A stretch of DNA of 64,000 nt from Mycoplana azooxidifex. Its GTDB lineage: Bacteria > Pseudomonadota > Alphaproteobacteria > Rhizobiales > Rhizobiaceae. How positions within the stretch are numbered: the first letter of the stretch is position 1; each line of letters begins with the position of its first letter. The stretch lies in assembly GCF_014196765.1 (NCBI RefSeq), contig NZ_JACIEE010000001.1, forward strand, positions 186,001 through 250,000. The letters run 5' to 3'. Shown in pieces: positions 35,052-46,095 of the stretch. The position numbers were made by a program, and so were the translations under genes. The notes under the pieces were generated by a model, which made no database searches, was not told where the DNA came from, and worked only from the letters and a program-made list of their open reading frames with translations.

Positions 35052-35573
35052 ATGGCAGCAGAACGCCGGCGATTGCGGCTCCGGGGCACGGCGTCACCGG
35101 TGCCCCTGTTTCCGTCGCTGGCGGCACTCGGGGCCGGTTCCCTCGTCTGGGGCATGTTGATGGCCACTTCGGCGGTCGTATCCCTCTATCTCCGCAACCG
35201 GCTCGAGACCGATCATCTCGCCCAATTGCTGGCGCTCTACCTTGCCGGCGGGATGCTTGCCTGGCCGTTCGTCGTTCTCGCCGCCCGTCTCGTCGCCCGA
35301 AACGCCCGGCTGGAAACCCGCTTCGCCGCCTGCCTGGTGCTGCTTGCCACAGGCACCGTCGCGATGACGGCCTTCCTGTTTGCCATGGATTACCGGCTCT
35401 TCTACGCGCAATGGCACCAGCCGCTGCTGACGAAGACCGGGATACGACAGGTCTTCGGCACGTTTACGTCCGCAGTCTACCAGTTCGCCGTGCTGGGGCT
35501 CGGGCTCTATCTCCCGGTCGGCCTGCCCGTGCTTGCGGCCGTGAGCCTATGGCTCGCGAAAGCCATGCGTTGA
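35052..35573 (+). CDS. Hypothetical inner-membrane protein
   Basis: A 173-residue integral membrane protein with four likely hydrophobic segments (about residues 20-45, 55-80, 90-110, 140-165). No domain is recognised. The ATG at 35052 lies two bases after the DUF2259-like stop, so it is co-translated. It is followed by purB. An alternative long frame beginning at 34173 in the same phase runs through rpe and the DUF2259-like gene without support and was not used. Confidence 0.65.
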   Translation: MAAERRRLRLRGTASPVPLFPSLAALGAGSLVWGMLMATSAVVSLYLRNRLETDHLAQLLALYLAGGMLAWPFVVLAARLVARNARLETRFAACLVLLATGTVAMTAFLFAMDYRLFYAQWHQPLLTKTGIRQVFGTFTSAVYQFAVLGLGLYLPVGLPVLAAVSLWLAKAMR

Positions 35574-35634
35574 GCTTTCGGGCCTTTCTTGATAGAGGGG
35601 CGCCAACGCCCCCTTGAAAGAAAGATCGAAGCCG

Positions 35635-36942
35635 ATGATCCCCCGCTATTCCCGTCCGGACATGGTCGCCATCTGGTCGCCCGAAACGAAGTTCCGCATC
35701 TGGTTCGAGATCGAGGCGCACGCCTGCGACGCGCTGGCCGAACTCGGCGTCATCCCGAAGGAAGCGGCCCGGACCATCTGGGACAAGGGCGGCAAGGCCG
35801 TCTTCGACGTCGCCCGGATCGACGAGATCGAGGCGGTCACCAAGCACGATGTCATCGCGTTTCTGACCCACCTTGCCGAGATCGTCGGCCCCGACGCTCG
35901 CTTCGTCCACCAGGGCATGACCTCTTCGGATGTGCTCGACACGACGTTCAACATCCAGCTCGTACGCGCATCCGACATCCTGCTTGCCGGCGTCGAGCGC
36001 GTGCTGGCCGCACTGAAGACGCGCGCCTTCGAGCACAAGGACACCGTCCGCATCGGCCGCAGCCACGGCATCCATGCCGAACCGACGACGATGGGCCTGA
36101 CGCTTGCCCGCTTCTATGCCGAGATGGACCGCAACTGCGCCCGTCTCGTCGCAGCGCGCGCGGAAATCGCCACCGGCGCGATCTCTGGGGCCGTCGGCAC
36201 CTTCGCCAACATCGACCCGCAGGTCGAGGAACACGTCTGCGCCGCTCTCGGTCTCGTTCCCGAGCCCGTCTCCACCCAGGTCATCCCGCGCGACCGCCAC
36301 GCCATGTTCTTCGCCACGCTCGGCGTCATCGCGTCCTCGATCGAGAACGTCGCGACCGAGATCCGCCACATGCAGCGCACCGAGGTACTGGAGGCCGAGG
36401 AGTTCTTCTCCCCCGGCCAGAAGGGTTCCTCGGCCATGCCACACAAGCGCAACCCGGTGCTGACCGAGAACCTGACGGGCCTCGCCCGCCTCGTGCGCAT
36501 GTCGGTCGTCCCCGCCATGGAGAACGTCGCCCTCTGGCACGAGCGCGACATCAGCCATTCCAGCGTCGAGCGCGCCATCGGCCCCGACACGACGGTGACC
36601 CTCGACTTCGCCTTGAACCGGCTCGCCGGCGTCATCGAGAAGCTCGTCGTCTACCCGCAGAACATGGAGAAGAACCTCAACAAGTTCCGCGGCCTTGTTC
36701 ATTCGCAGCGCGTGCTGCTGGCGCTGACGCAGGCAGGCGTATCGCGCGAGGACAGCTACCGGCTCGTCCAGCGCAACGCCATGAAGGTCTGGGAAGAAGG
36801 CAAGGACTTCCTGGAAGAGCTGCTCGCCGATAGGGAAGTGCGCGCAGCGCTTTCGGAAGAGCAGATCCGCGAGAAGTTCGATCTGGGATACCACACCAAG
36901 CACGTGGACACGATCTTCAGGCGGGTCTTCGGCGAAGCCTGA
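35635..36942 (+). CDS. purB: Adenylosuccinate lyase
   Basis: Catalyses two steps of purine synthesis: fumarate release from SAICAR and from adenylosuccinate. The 435 residues have the superfamily signature GSSAMPHKRNP and the catalytic loop with TSSDVLDT. The ATG at 35635 was chosen over a TTG seven codons earlier because family members start MIPRYSRPDM. A Rho-independent terminator follows at 36960-36990. Confidence 0.97.
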   Translation: MIPRYSRPDMVAIWSPETKFRIWFEIEAHACDALAELGVIPKEAARTIWDKGGKAVFDVARIDEIEAVTKHDVIAFLTHLAEIVGPDARFVHQGMTSSDVLDTTFNIQLVRASDILLAGVERVLAALKTRAFEHKDTVRIGRSHGIHAEPTTMGLTLARFYAEMDRNCARLVAARAEIATGAISGAVGTFANIDPQVEEHVCAALGLVPEPVSTQVIPRDRHAMFFATLGVIASSIENVATEIRHMQRTEVLEAEEFFSPGQKGSSAMPHKRNPVLTENLTGLARLVRMSVVPAMENVALWHERDISHSSVERAIGPDTTVTLDFALNRLAGVIEKLVVYPQNMEKNLNKFRGLVHSQRVLLALTQAGVSREDSYRLVQRNAMKVWEEGKDFLEELLADREVRAALSEEQIREKFDLGYHTKHVDTIFRRVFGEA

Positions 36943-36959
36943 GCCGGTCTTGATACGAA

Positions 36960-36990
36960 GAAAGGCGCGGCCGGGACCGCGCCTTTCTCT
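36960..36990 (+). terminator. Intrinsic terminator of purB
   Basis: An 11-bp perfect stem (GAAAGGCGCGG at 36960-36970, CCGCGCCTTTC at 36977-36987) with a 6-base loop is followed by TCTTT. It lies 18 bases after the purB stop and is convergent with the zeta-subunit gene. Confidence 0.85.
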
Positions 36991-37038
36991 TTGTCGGCGT
37001 CAAGCGACCGGCCGTGAAGGCGGTCGCAGGACCGGATC

Positions 37039-37353
37039 TCAGTTGTTCTGCACCTGCTCGATCGCCACGCCGAGCAGCTCGATCATCTGGCGGCGAATGT
37101 CGTCTTCGCTTTTGGCGACGCCGCCGGCATCGAAATCCGCCTTGACCTTGCGCACCACGTCCTCATGGCCGGCTTCCTCGAAATCGGCCGCCACGACTTC
37201 CTTCGCATAGGCGTCGAGGTCGCTCTTGCCGAGCAGTTCGCCGGCCCACAGGCCGAGAAGCTTGTTGCGCCGCGCCTCCGCCCTGAAGCGAAGTTCTTCG
37301 TCCTTGGCGAACTTGGCTTCGAAGGCCTTTTCGCGATCCTGCATGGCGGTCAT
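37039..37353 (-). CDS. F1Fo-ATP synthase inhibitor subunit zeta (DUF1476)
   Basis: A 104-residue helical protein of the DUF1476 family, shown in Paracoccus to be the zeta subunit that blocks ATP hydrolysis by the F1 motor. Length and segments match: QDREKAFEAKFAKDEELRF at the N terminus and a C-terminal helix ending in IEQVQNN. In rhizobial homologues the inhibitory effect is reported weaker. The ATG at 37353 follows GGGAGTCTC. It is convergent with purB and divergent from purC, far from the atp operon. Confidence 0.88.
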   Translation of the reverse strand: MTAMQDREKAFEAKFAKDEELRFRAEARRNKLLGLWAGELLGKSDLDAYAKEVVAADFEEAGHEDVVRKVKADFDAGGVAKSEDDIRRQMIELLGVAIEQVQNN

Positions 37354-37582
37354 GTCGAGACTCCCGTATATTTGAATCTGTTCCCAATGGGACTGCCGAC
37401 CCATAAAACAAATGCGTGTCGAAAGTGCAACGTGAAGTTTGAGGCATGACTTGCGGAATGCCAAGGCCCTGAAATAAGGGGATCGGACGACTGGCCGATT
37501 GTGAAACCGGTACAATTCGTTTATGGACCCGGAAAGAATTGATACTGCGCTACCCAAGGGCGCCAACTACAGAGAAAAATCC

Positions 37583-38347
37583 ATGAACCGTCGCCGCCGT
37601 ATTTACGAGGGCAAGGCCAAGATTCTCTACGAGGGTCCTGAGCCGGGCACGCTGATCCAGTTCTTCAAGGACGACGCCACCGCCTTCAACAAGAAGAAGC
37701 ATGACGTCATCGACGGCAAGGGCGTGCTCAACAACCGCATCTCCGAGTACCTCTTCACCCATCTGAACAAGATGGGCATCCCGACCCATTTCATCCGCCG
37801 CCTCAACATGCGCGAGCAGCTGATCAAGGAAGTCGAGATCATCCCGCTCGAAGTGGTGGTGCGCAACGTCGCAGCCGGCTCGCTGTCCAAGCGCCTCGGC
37901 ATCGAGGAAGGCACCGTGCTGCCGCGCTCGATCATCGAGTTCTACTTCAAGGCCGACAACCTCGAGGACCCGCTGGTCTCCGAGGAACACATCACTGCCT
38001 TCGGCTGGGCCAGCCCGCAGGAACTCGACGACATCATGGCGCTCGCCATCCGCGTCAACGACTTCCTCTCCGGCCTGTTCCTCGGCGTCGGCATCCAGCT
38101 GGTCGATTTCAAGATCGAATGCGGCCGGCTCTACGAGGGCGACATGATGCGCATCATCATCGCCGACGAGATCTCGCCGGACAGCTGCCGCCTCTGGGAC
38201 GTCAACACCCAGGAGAAGATGGACAAGGACCGCTTCCGCCGCGACATGGGCGGACTGCTGGAAGCCTACCAGGAAGTGGCAAGGCGCCTCGGCATCATCA
38301 ACGAGAACGAGCCGATCCGCGGTACGGGTCCCGTTCTGGTCAAGTAG
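37583..38347 (+). CDS. purC: SAICAR synthetase
   Basis: Forms SAICAR from CAIR and aspartate with ATP, step 7 of purine synthesis. 254 residues with the N-terminal [26 protein letters not shown] and [10 protein letters not shown]-type LVDFKIE segments, the family substrate-binding motifs. The start [10 protein letters not shown] at 37583 was chosen; upstream in-frame codons lack support. First gene of the purC-purS-purQ group, 229 bases from the zeta gene. Confidence 0.96.
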   Translation: MNRRRRIYEGKAKILYEGPEPGTLIQFFKDDATAFNKKKHDVIDGKGVLNNRISEYLFTHLNKMGIPTHFIRRLNMREQLIKEVEIIPLEVVVRNVAAGSLSKRLGIEEGTVLPRSIIEFYFKADNLEDPLVSEEHITAFGWASPQELDDIMALAIRVNDFLSGLFLGVGIQLVDFKIECGRLYEGDMMRIIIADEISPDSCRLWDVNTQEKMDKDRFRRDMGGLLEAYQEVARRLGIINENEPIRGTGPVLVK

Positions 38348-38409
38348 TTGTGGCGGAAATTCCCGCCGGCCCGTCAGGGCCGCATATGGACGCGTTTGAA
38401 GAGGAACAC

Positions 38410-38652
38410 ATGATCAAGGCACGCGTAACGGTCACGCTGAAGAACGGCGTCCTCGACCCGCAGGGCAAGGCGATCGAAGGCGCGCTCGGCAGCCTCGGCT
38501 TCGACGGCGTCGGCCATATCCGCCAGGGCAAGGTCTTTGACCTCGAGCTGCAGACCGCCGACCGCGCCAAGGCCGAAGCCGACTTGAAGGACATGTGCGA
38601 GAAGCTTCTGGCCAACACGGTAATCGAGAACTATACTATCGCCCTCGCCTGA
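38410..38652 (+). CDS. purS: Phosphoribosylformylglycinamidine synthase subunit PurS
   Basis: Small 80-residue subunit that bridges PurQ and PurL in the three-part FGAM synthetase of most bacteria. It has the conserved KARVTVTLKNGVLDPQGKAI N terminus and ends at VIENYTIALA. AGAGGAACAC precedes the ATG. It follows purC by 62 bases. Confidence 0.95.
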   Translation: MIKARVTVTLKNGVLDPQGKAIEGALGSLGFDGVGHIRQGKVFDLELQTADRAKAEADLKDMCEKLLANTVIENYTIALA

Positions 38653-38671
38653 TGGTTGAAGGAGCGGACGA

Positions 38672-38929
38672 ATGGCCGAGATTGACGGTGATCTGATTTA
38701 TGAACTGCTGAAGAAGATGCATGTTCGGATGGACAAGCTGGATGGCAGCATGTCCGATCTTCGAAGCGAAATGATCAACATGCGCGGCGTAATGGTCTCC
38801 ATGCAGCAGGACGTTCATCAGATCTACATGCGCCTCGACCGCGTTGACCAACGCCTAGACCGTATCGACAACCGCCTCGAATTGCGTGAACTCGCAGAGG
38901 CCCAGGCAAAGTTTGAGCCACACCCATGA
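38672..38929 (+). CDS. Small coiled-coil protein between purS and purQ
   Basis: An 85-residue protein, almost all helical with heptad spacing: [19 protein letters not shown], then [24 protein letters not shown] near the C terminus. It has no domain name known to me, though similar short coiled coils are common in rhizobial genomes. GGAGCGGACGA precedes the ATG, and its TGA overlaps the purQ ATG (ATGA), so it is translated with the purine genes. A role in the FGAM synthetase complex is unproven. Confidence 0.75.
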   Translation: MAEIDGDLIYELLKKMHVRMDKLDGSMSDLRSEMINMRGVMVSMQQDVHQIYMRLDRVDQRLDRIDNRLELRELAEAQAKFEPHP

Positions 38930-39600
38930 AGTCAGCCGTCGTCCAGCTTCCAGGCCTGAACCGTGACCGCGACATGATCGCGGCGCTGACCAAGATCGGC
39001 GGCAAGGCGCCCGTGACCGTCTGGCAGACGGAGACGGAGATCCCGGCCGGCGTCGACCTGATCGTCATCCCCGGCGGCTTCTCCTATGGCGACTACCTGC
39101 GCTGCGGCGCGATCGCGGCCCGGATGCCGGTGATGCAGGCGATCAAGGCCAAGGCGGATGCGGGCGTGAAGGTCCTCGGCGTCTGCAACGGCTTCCAGAT
39201 CCTGCTCGAGGCCGGCATGCTGCCAGGCGCGCTGATGCGCAATGCCTCGCTGAAGTTCGTCTGCCGGGAGATCAGGCTGGAGGTGGCGAACGCCGATACG
39301 GCCTTCACCAGCGCCTACGCCCAGGGCCAGGTCCTGCGCTGCCCGGTCGCCCATCACGACGGCAACTATTTTGCCGACCCCGAGACGATGGCGAAGATCG
39401 AGGGCAACGGACAGGTCGTGTTCCGCTATGCCGAGGGCACCAACCCGAACGGTTCGATGAACGACATCGCCGGCGTGATCAACGAGAAGGGCAACGTGCT
39501 CGGCATGATGCCGCACCCGGAAAACCTGATCGAGGCCGCTCATGGCGGTTCCGACGGACGCGGCCTGTTCGCCTCCGCCCTCGACGTCATCGCCGCTTAA
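38926..39600 (+). CDS. purQ: Phosphoribosylformylglycinamidine synthase subunit PurQ
   Basis: Glutamine amidotransferase subunit that supplies ammonia for FGAM synthesis by PurL. 224 residues with the class I triad: Cys87 in GVCNGFQIL and His/Glu in MMPHPEN. Works with PurS (38410) and PurL (40603). Its start overlaps the coiled-coil gene by four bases. Confidence 0.96.
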   Translation: MKSAVVQLPGLNRDRDMIAALTKIGGKAPVTVWQTETEIPAGVDLIVIPGGFSYGDYLRCGAIAARMPVMQAIKAKADAGVKVLGVCNGFQILLEAGMLPGALMRNASLKFVCREIRLEVANADTAFTSAYAQGQVLRCPVAHHDGNYFADPETMAKIEGNGQVVFRYAEGTNPNGSMNDIAGVINEKGNVLGMMPHPENLIEAAHGGSDGRGLFASALDVIAA

Positions 39601-39646
39601 CCATCAGCCTCTATCAAGGGCGCCTGTCCCGTCTGAAAGTCCCTTC

Positions 39647-40051
39647 ATGCGCCCCTTTTCCCTCTCCGCGGCCCTCAATGCGGCTGCCGTTACGACCGTC
39701 TCCGTCCTCGTCGTCGCCTGCCAATCAGCCCCGCCCGCGCCCAAGGCGAATTCGGCAGCACTTCCGACGATGGAACGGATCGCGCTCGGCGCCAATTCCT
39801 GCTGGTTCAAGTCGGGCGATGCCGCCTTCAAGACCTATCGCCTCGCGCCGGAACTGAACTCCTTCTCCGGCAAGCCGCGCATCCTCGTCGTCCCTCGCCG
39901 TTCGCCCGAATCCCGCCCGCTCCTCGTCGTGCAGGCGGAAGGCCACCCGGCAAAACTCAGCGCCTTCGGCCCGCTGATGGACGAACCGGTATCCGGCCGC
40001 GTTGCCGCCGACGTCAAGCGCTGGGCGGCAGGCGGCACCGGCTGCAGCTGA
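39647..40051 (+). CDS. Putative lipoprotein
   Basis: A 134-residue protein with a signal peptide ending in the lipobox LVVAC (Cys at about residue 25), followed by a Pro/Ala-rich linker. The remaining 100 residues have a beta-rich look, with CWFKSGDAAFKTY and a second cysteine pair position near the C terminus. No family recognised. The ATG at 39647 was selected because it gives the signal peptide; a longer in-frame extension reads into purQ. Confidence 0.6.
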   Translation: MRPFSLSAALNAAAVTTVSVLVVACQSAPPAPKANSAALPTMERIALGANSCWFKSGDAAFKTYRLAPELNSFSGKPRILVVPRRSPESRPLLVVQAEGHPAKLSAFGPLMDEPVSGRVAADVKRWAAGGTGCS

Positions 40052-40144
40052 TCCGGCGCCCCGCCTCCGTATCCACCCATCTTCCTTCACAACAGTAGCC
40101 CGGCGCCGGGAACCTTTCCCGACGCGATCTCGTTTACCGCCTTC

Positions 40145-40492
40145 ATGACCATTCAGATTCTGCACAATCCCCGCTGCTCCATCTCCCGAAACGTCCTGGC
40201 CAGGATCCGCGACACCGGCCAGGAGCCGGAGATCGTCGAGTACCTGAAGAACCCGCCGACACGGGAGGAACTGCTCGGCATCCTGATGGCGATGGAGGCC
40301 GAACCGCGCGACATCCTGCGGACGAAGGAGCCGCTGGCCCGCGCGCTCGGCCTGCTCGACCCGCAGCGTTCCGACCGCGAGATCATGGACGCCATGCTGG
40401 CCAACCCGATCCTGATCGAGCGGCCGATCGTCATGACGAGGAAGGGTGCCCGCCTCTGCCGCCCGGTAGAGAAGCTGGACGAGATCCTCTGA
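40145..40492 (+). CDS. arsC: ArsC/Spx-family protein, probable arsenate reductase
   Basis: A 115-residue thioredoxin-fold protein. The catalytic Cys11 lies in HNPRCSISRN and LIERPIVMTRKGARLCRP matches the C-terminal ArsC motif. ArsC reduces arsenate with glutaredoxin; related YffB proteins have the same fold but unknown substrates, and no ars genes adjoin. It could therefore be either. Followed by a weak hairpin (40498-40524) and purL. Confidence 0.82.
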   Translation: MTIQILHNPRCSISRNVLARIRDTGQEPEIVEYLKNPPTREELLGILMAMEAEPRDILRTKEPLARALGLLDPQRSDREIMDAMLANPILIERPIVMTRKGARLCRPVEKLDEIL

Positions 40493-40497
40493 GCTTT

Positions 40498-40524
40498 CCC
40501 GCTACGCCACCTTGTTGAAGCGGG
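40498..40524 (+). terminator. Weak hairpin after arsC-like gene
   Basis: CCCGCT (40498-40503) pairs with AGCGGG (40519-40524), followed by CATTTTCC. A short 6-bp stem with a 15-base loop gives only weak terminator support. Confidence 0.35.
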
Positions 40525-40602
40525 CATTTTCCTGTCGCGCCGTGCTGCCGCTTGCGCTAAAGAAACCGCAAAGCCCTCACCTCACGGACAAGACGAGAGA
40601 CG

Positions 40603-42840
<2,238 letters not shown>

Positions 42841-42862
42841 AACAAGAAAGGGAGCACGCAAT

Positions 42863-43096
42863 ATGCCCATGGCACCAGGTGAAATCGAAGACATGATCAA
42901 GGCTGGGATCCCCGGAGCCAAGGTCACGATCCGCGATCTGGCAGGCGATGGGGATCACTATGCCGCAGAGGTCGTCGCGGAAGCCTTCCGCGGCAAGACC
43001 CGCGTCCAGCAGCACCAGATGGTCTACAACGCGCTCAAGGGAAACATGGGCGGCATCCTGCACGCGCTCGCCCTCCAGACCTCTGCGCCGGAGTGA
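42863..43096 (+). CDS. BolA-family protein
   Basis: A 77-residue BolA/IbaG-type protein, with KVTIRDLAGDGDHY and RVQQHQMVYNALKG; the conserved His in QQHQMVY is a cluster ligand in BolA-glutaredoxin heterodimers. GGGAGCACGC precedes the ATG. It lies between purL and grxD, with a small basic protein in between; partnership with the CGFS glutaredoxin is well established for the family. Confidence 0.92.
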   Translation: MPMAPGEIEDMIKAGIPGAKVTIRDLAGDGDHYAAEVVAEAFRGKTRVQQHQMVYNALKGNMGGILHALALQTSAPE

Positions 43097-43106
43097 GACG
43101 CCCCCG

Positions 43107-43346
43107 ATGGCCAGCCTGATCGAGGATTTCGTCTCCGGAGTCGTCAGCAGCGCCCTCAAGGAGGTGCTGAAGAAGACCGGCGTGAAGAAGACCACCAGGC
43201 GCACGCGCCGCCGCACGACGAAAGCCAAGTCCGGCGGCCTCATCGCCGACATCGTCGAGGCGGCGCTGAAGAAGAAGCCCGCCCGCAAGCAGGTCAGCCG
43301 CCGCCGGACCGGCGCCTCCCGCAGCAGACAGCGCCGCACCGGTTGA
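43107..43346 (+). CDS. Small basic protein between bolA and grxD
   Basis: A 79-residue protein with an N-terminal amphipathic helix (SLIEDFVSGVVSSALKEVLK), a middle helix (GLIADIVEAALKKK) and Lys/Arg-rich stretches, KKTTRRTRRRTT and RKQVSRRRTGASRS. It starts 10 bases after the bolA stop and appears to be in the same transcript. The composition suggests nucleic-acid or membrane binding, which is inference. The ribosome-binding site is weak. I do not recognise the family. Confidence 0.5.
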   Translation: MASLIEDFVSGVVSSALKEVLKKTGVKKTTRRTRRRTTKAKSGGLIADIVEAALKKKPARKQVSRRRTGASRSRQRRTG

Positions 43347-43474
43347 TCCGGCGGCCGATCATCAGCACAATTGATGGAACAATTCAGCGCAGGGTGATGG
43401 AAAATCGCCTTGCGCATGCTATCTAGGGGCAACGCAGTCCGGACCTTGAACCCGGACGGGAAAGGAACCGGACT

Positions 43475-43810
43475 ATGAGTGGCATCAACGATTTCATCGA
43501 CAACGAAGTCAAGAACAACGACGTCGTCGTCTTCATGAAGGGCACCCCGCAGTTCCCGCAGTGTGGGTTCTCCGGCCAGGTGGTGCAGATCCTCGACTAT
43601 GTCGGCGTCGACTACAAGGGCGTCAACGTTCTGGCAGATGCCGACCTGCGCCAGGGCATCAAGGACTATTCCAACTGGCCGACCATTCCCCAGCTCTACG
43701 TCAAGGGCGAGTTCGTCGGCGGCTGCGATATCGTCCGCGAGATGTTCCAGTCCGGCGAGTTGCAGTCGCATCTGCAGGCGCAGGGAATTGCGGTCAAGGG
43801 CGCCGCCTGA
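43475..43810 (+). CDS. grxD: Monothiol glutaredoxin (CGFS type)
   Basis: A 111-residue monothiol glutaredoxin with the CGFS active site at Cys30 in QFPQCGFSG and the partner-site [14 protein letters not shown] with GGCD. CGFS proteins bind a 2Fe-2S cluster with glutathione and transfer clusters, commonly with BolA. GGGAAAGGAACC precedes the ATG. An intrinsic terminator follows at 43844-43880. Confidence 0.96.
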   Translation: MSGINDFIDNEVKNNDVVVFMKGTPQFPQCGFSGQVVQILDYVGVDYKGVNVLADADLRQGIKDYSNWPTIPQLYVKGEFVGGCDIVREMFQSGELQSHLQAQGIAVKGAA

Positions 43811-43843
43811 CGCCCCAGCCGCATCACATCATCAAATCGTTAC

Positions 43844-43880
43844 AAGGCGCCGCTACCCACGGCGCCTTCTCTCATTTTTT
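43844..43880 (+). terminator. Intrinsic terminator after grxD
   Basis: A 9-bp perfect stem (AAGGCGCCG, 43844-43852; CGGCGCCTT, 43860-43868) with a 7-base loop, followed by CTCTCATTTTTT including six T at 43875-43880. The transporter ATG is 11 bases further on. Confidence 0.9.
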
Positions 43881-43891
43881 GGAATTTCATC

Positions 43892-45142
43892 ATGACTGCT
43901 ATTTCACCCGAGGCGTCCAGACGCCTCAACGGCATGGGCAAAGGTGAGTTCATCGGCCTCATGGCGATGTTGATGGCGCTGAATGCGCTCGCCATCGATA
44001 TCATGCTGCCAGGCCTGCAGGAGATCGGCGCCAGCCTCGGCGTCGTCAACGAGAACCATCGTCAGTACGTCATCTCAGCCTATCTGATCGGCTTCGCCTG
44101 TGCCCAGCTCTTCTACGGACCGGTTTCCGACCGCTTCGGTCGCCGCATACCGATGTTCGTCGGCCTCGGCATCTACATCGTCTCCGCACTTGCAGCCGTC
44201 GTCGTGCCCTCCTTCACAGCCCTGCTGGTGCTGCGCTTCGTCCAGGGCATCGGCTCGGCGGCCATGCGCGTGATCACCATCTCGATCGTACGCGACATCT
44301 ATGGTGGCCGCGCCATGGCCGAGATCATGTCGCTGATCATGATGGTCTTCATGGTCGTTCCGGTGCTGGCACCCGGCACCGGCCAGGTCGTCATGCTCTT
44401 CGGCGACTGGCACCTGATCTTCATCTTCATGGGCGTCATCGCCGCTGTGGTCGGCGCCTGGATGTACCTGCGGCTGCCGGAGACGCTGGCGCCGGAAGAC
44501 GTCCGCCCGTTCACGCCGGCGTCCATCCTGGGAGGGTTCAAGATCGTCCTGACCAACCGGGTGGCTCTCTGTTACACGCTGGCGAGCACCTTCATCTTCG
44601 GCGCGCTGTTCGGCTTCATCAATTCCGCCCAGCAGATCTATGTCGGCGTCTACGGACTCGGCGTCTGGTTCCCCGTGGCCTTTGCCGGCGTCGCCGCCTT
44701 CATGGCCCTTTCGTCCTTCGTCAACTCCCGCCTCGTCGGCCGCTTCGGCATGCGTCGGCTTTCCCACGGGGCACTGCTCGGCTTTCTCGCCGTCAACGGC
44801 CTCTGGCTGGTGCTGACGCTCACCGCGCAAGACCACCACCTGCCCTTCGCCGCCTTCATCGTGCTGTTTGCCGTGTCGATGTTCCAGTTCGGCTGGATCG
44901 GCTCCAACTTCAACTCACTCGCCATGGAGCCGCTCGGCCATGTCGCCGGCACCGCCTCCTCCGTGCTCGGCTTCATGGGGACTGCCGGCGGCGCCGTCAT
45001 CGGCGGCCTCATCGGCCAGTCCTTCAACGGCACTGCCGTGCCGCTGGTCTCCGGCTTCTTCATTCTGTCGATCATCGGCCTGGTCTTCGTGCTGATCGCC
45101 GAGCGCGGCAAGCTGTTCCAGCCACACAATCCGGCGATCTGA
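43892..45142 (+). CDS. MFS drug-resistance transporter, Bcr/CflA type
   Basis: A 416-residue, 12-helix major-facilitator exporter in the inner membrane. The loop motif DRFGRR after the second helix and LRFVQGIGSAAM, RDIYGGRAMAE are typical of the Bcr/CflA drug-efflux branch. Substrates are not predictable. It lies 11 bases after the grxD terminator, with its own terminator at 45165-45199. Confidence 0.9.
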   Translation: MTAISPEASRRLNGMGKGEFIGLMAMLMALNALAIDIMLPGLQEIGASLGVVNENHRQYVISAYLIGFACAQLFYGPVSDRFGRRIPMFVGLGIYIVSALAAVVVPSFTALLVLRFVQGIGSAAMRVITISIVRDIYGGRAMAEIMSLIMMVFMVVPVLAPGTGQVVMLFGDWHLIFIFMGVIAAVVGAWMYLRLPETLAPEDVRPFTPASILGGFKIVLTNRVALCYTLASTFIFGALFGFINSAQQIYVGVYGLGVWFPVAFAGVAAFMALSSFVNSRLVGRFGMRRLSHGALLGFLAVNGLWLVLTLTAQDHHLPFAAFIVLFAVSMFQFGWIGSNFNSLAMEPLGHVAGTASSVLGFMGTAGGAVIGGLIGQSFNGTAVPLVSGFFILSIIGLVFVLIAERGKLFQPHNPAI

Positions 45143-45164
45143 GCCTTGCGGCAGACAGATATGA

Positions 45165-45199
45165 AAAGGGCCGGACGATCGCTCGTCCGGCCCTTTGTC
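45165..45199 (+). terminator. Intrinsic terminator of the Bcr/CflA-type transporter gene
   Basis: A 14-bp perfect stem (AAAGGGCCGGACGA, 45165-45178; TCGTCCGGCCCTTT, 45183-45196) with a 4-base loop TCGC. It is followed by a short T-rich stretch. Its stability suggests it also protects from read-through toward the convergent IMPase gene. Confidence 0.85.
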
Positions 45200-45267
45200 T
45201 TGCGCATGTCGTAGTCGCAAAACCGCTGCACACTTTTGCGCGACATGCTTTATTCTCGCGCCGCCGC

Positions 45268-46095
45268 TCAGTCGACGACGAACACCTCGCGCCGCATCAT
45301 CTCCCAGCTCTCCCGATCCGGCGCCAGCAACAGCCCGCCCTCGACATGGCGGGGCTCGTACGCCGAACCGTCGAAGCGGGCGGCGAAGGCACCGGCCTCC
45401 TGGCTGATCAGCGTGCCGGCCAGGTGATCCCAGGGCATCAGCTTGTTGTACATCAGGTAGTGCACGTGGCCGGCGGCGAAGGTGCGGTATTCGTGCGCGG
45501 CGCAGCGATAGTTGGAGGCGAAGGCGACCTTGGCGAGGTTCGCCATCACGCCGGCGCGCTTTTCCGGCGAAAGGAAGCCGGTGGAGGCCATGCCGGTCAT
45601 GTCCTCCAGCGCGACCGGGGCGGCAGCCTTCAGGCGGACGGCGGGACGGTTCCCACCGGTCTGCCAGGCGCCGGCGCCCTTTTCCGCCAGCACGAAGTCG
45701 TCGCCCATCGGATCGTAGATGACGCCGGCGATCGTCTCGCCGCCGGCGATCACGGATGCCATCACGCCGAAGAGCGGCACGCCGGCTGCAAAGTTGAAGG
45801 TGCCGTCGATCGGATCGACCACGACGGCGAGGTCGGCCTCGGCGAGCTTCGGCAGCAGCGCCGGATCGGCGGCGACGCTTTCCTCGCCGACGAACAGGGC
45901 GCCCGGCAGAACCGCGTCCATGCCCGCCTTGATGAAGCGTTCGGCGGCCTCGTCTGCCTCGGTCACGAGGTCGATCGCGCTGGTCTTGATGCGGACGTCG
46001 CCGTCGGCGAGCGCGCGGAAGCGCGGGCGGATCTCGACCTCGGCCGCCTGGCTGAGGAGGAAGGCAAGGGCATTGATGTCAAAGCTGGTCGTCAT
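45268..46095 (-). CDS. Inositol monophosphatase-family protein
   Basis: A 275-residue metal-dependent phosphatase of the IMPase fold (SuhB, HisN, CysQ relatives). The two lithium-sensitive motifs are DPIDGTFNF and [14 protein letters not shown] ([10 protein letters not shown]). GEESV supplies another metal ligand. Substrate could be inositol phosphate, histidinol phosphate or PAP; not decidable here. Its start overlaps the 3' end of ttcA by 17 bases. Confidence 0.9.
   Translation of the reverse strand: MTTSFDINALAFLLSQAAEVEIRPRFRALADGDVRIKTSAIDLVTEADEAAERFIKAGMDAVLPGALFVGEESVAADPALLPKLAEADLAVVVDPIDGTFNFAAGVPLFGVMASVIAGGETIAGVIYDPMGDDFVLAEKGAGAWQTGGNRPAVRLKAAAPVALEDMTGMASTGFLSPEKRAGVMANLAKVAFASNYRCAAHEYRTFAAGHVHYLMYNKLMPWDHLAGTLISQEAGAFAARFDGSAYEPRHVEGGLLLAPDRESWEMMRREVFVVD

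Noticed and set aside
35464-36903. 479-codon minus-strand frame opposite purB
   Set aside because: Antisense shadow of purB with no recognisable domain.
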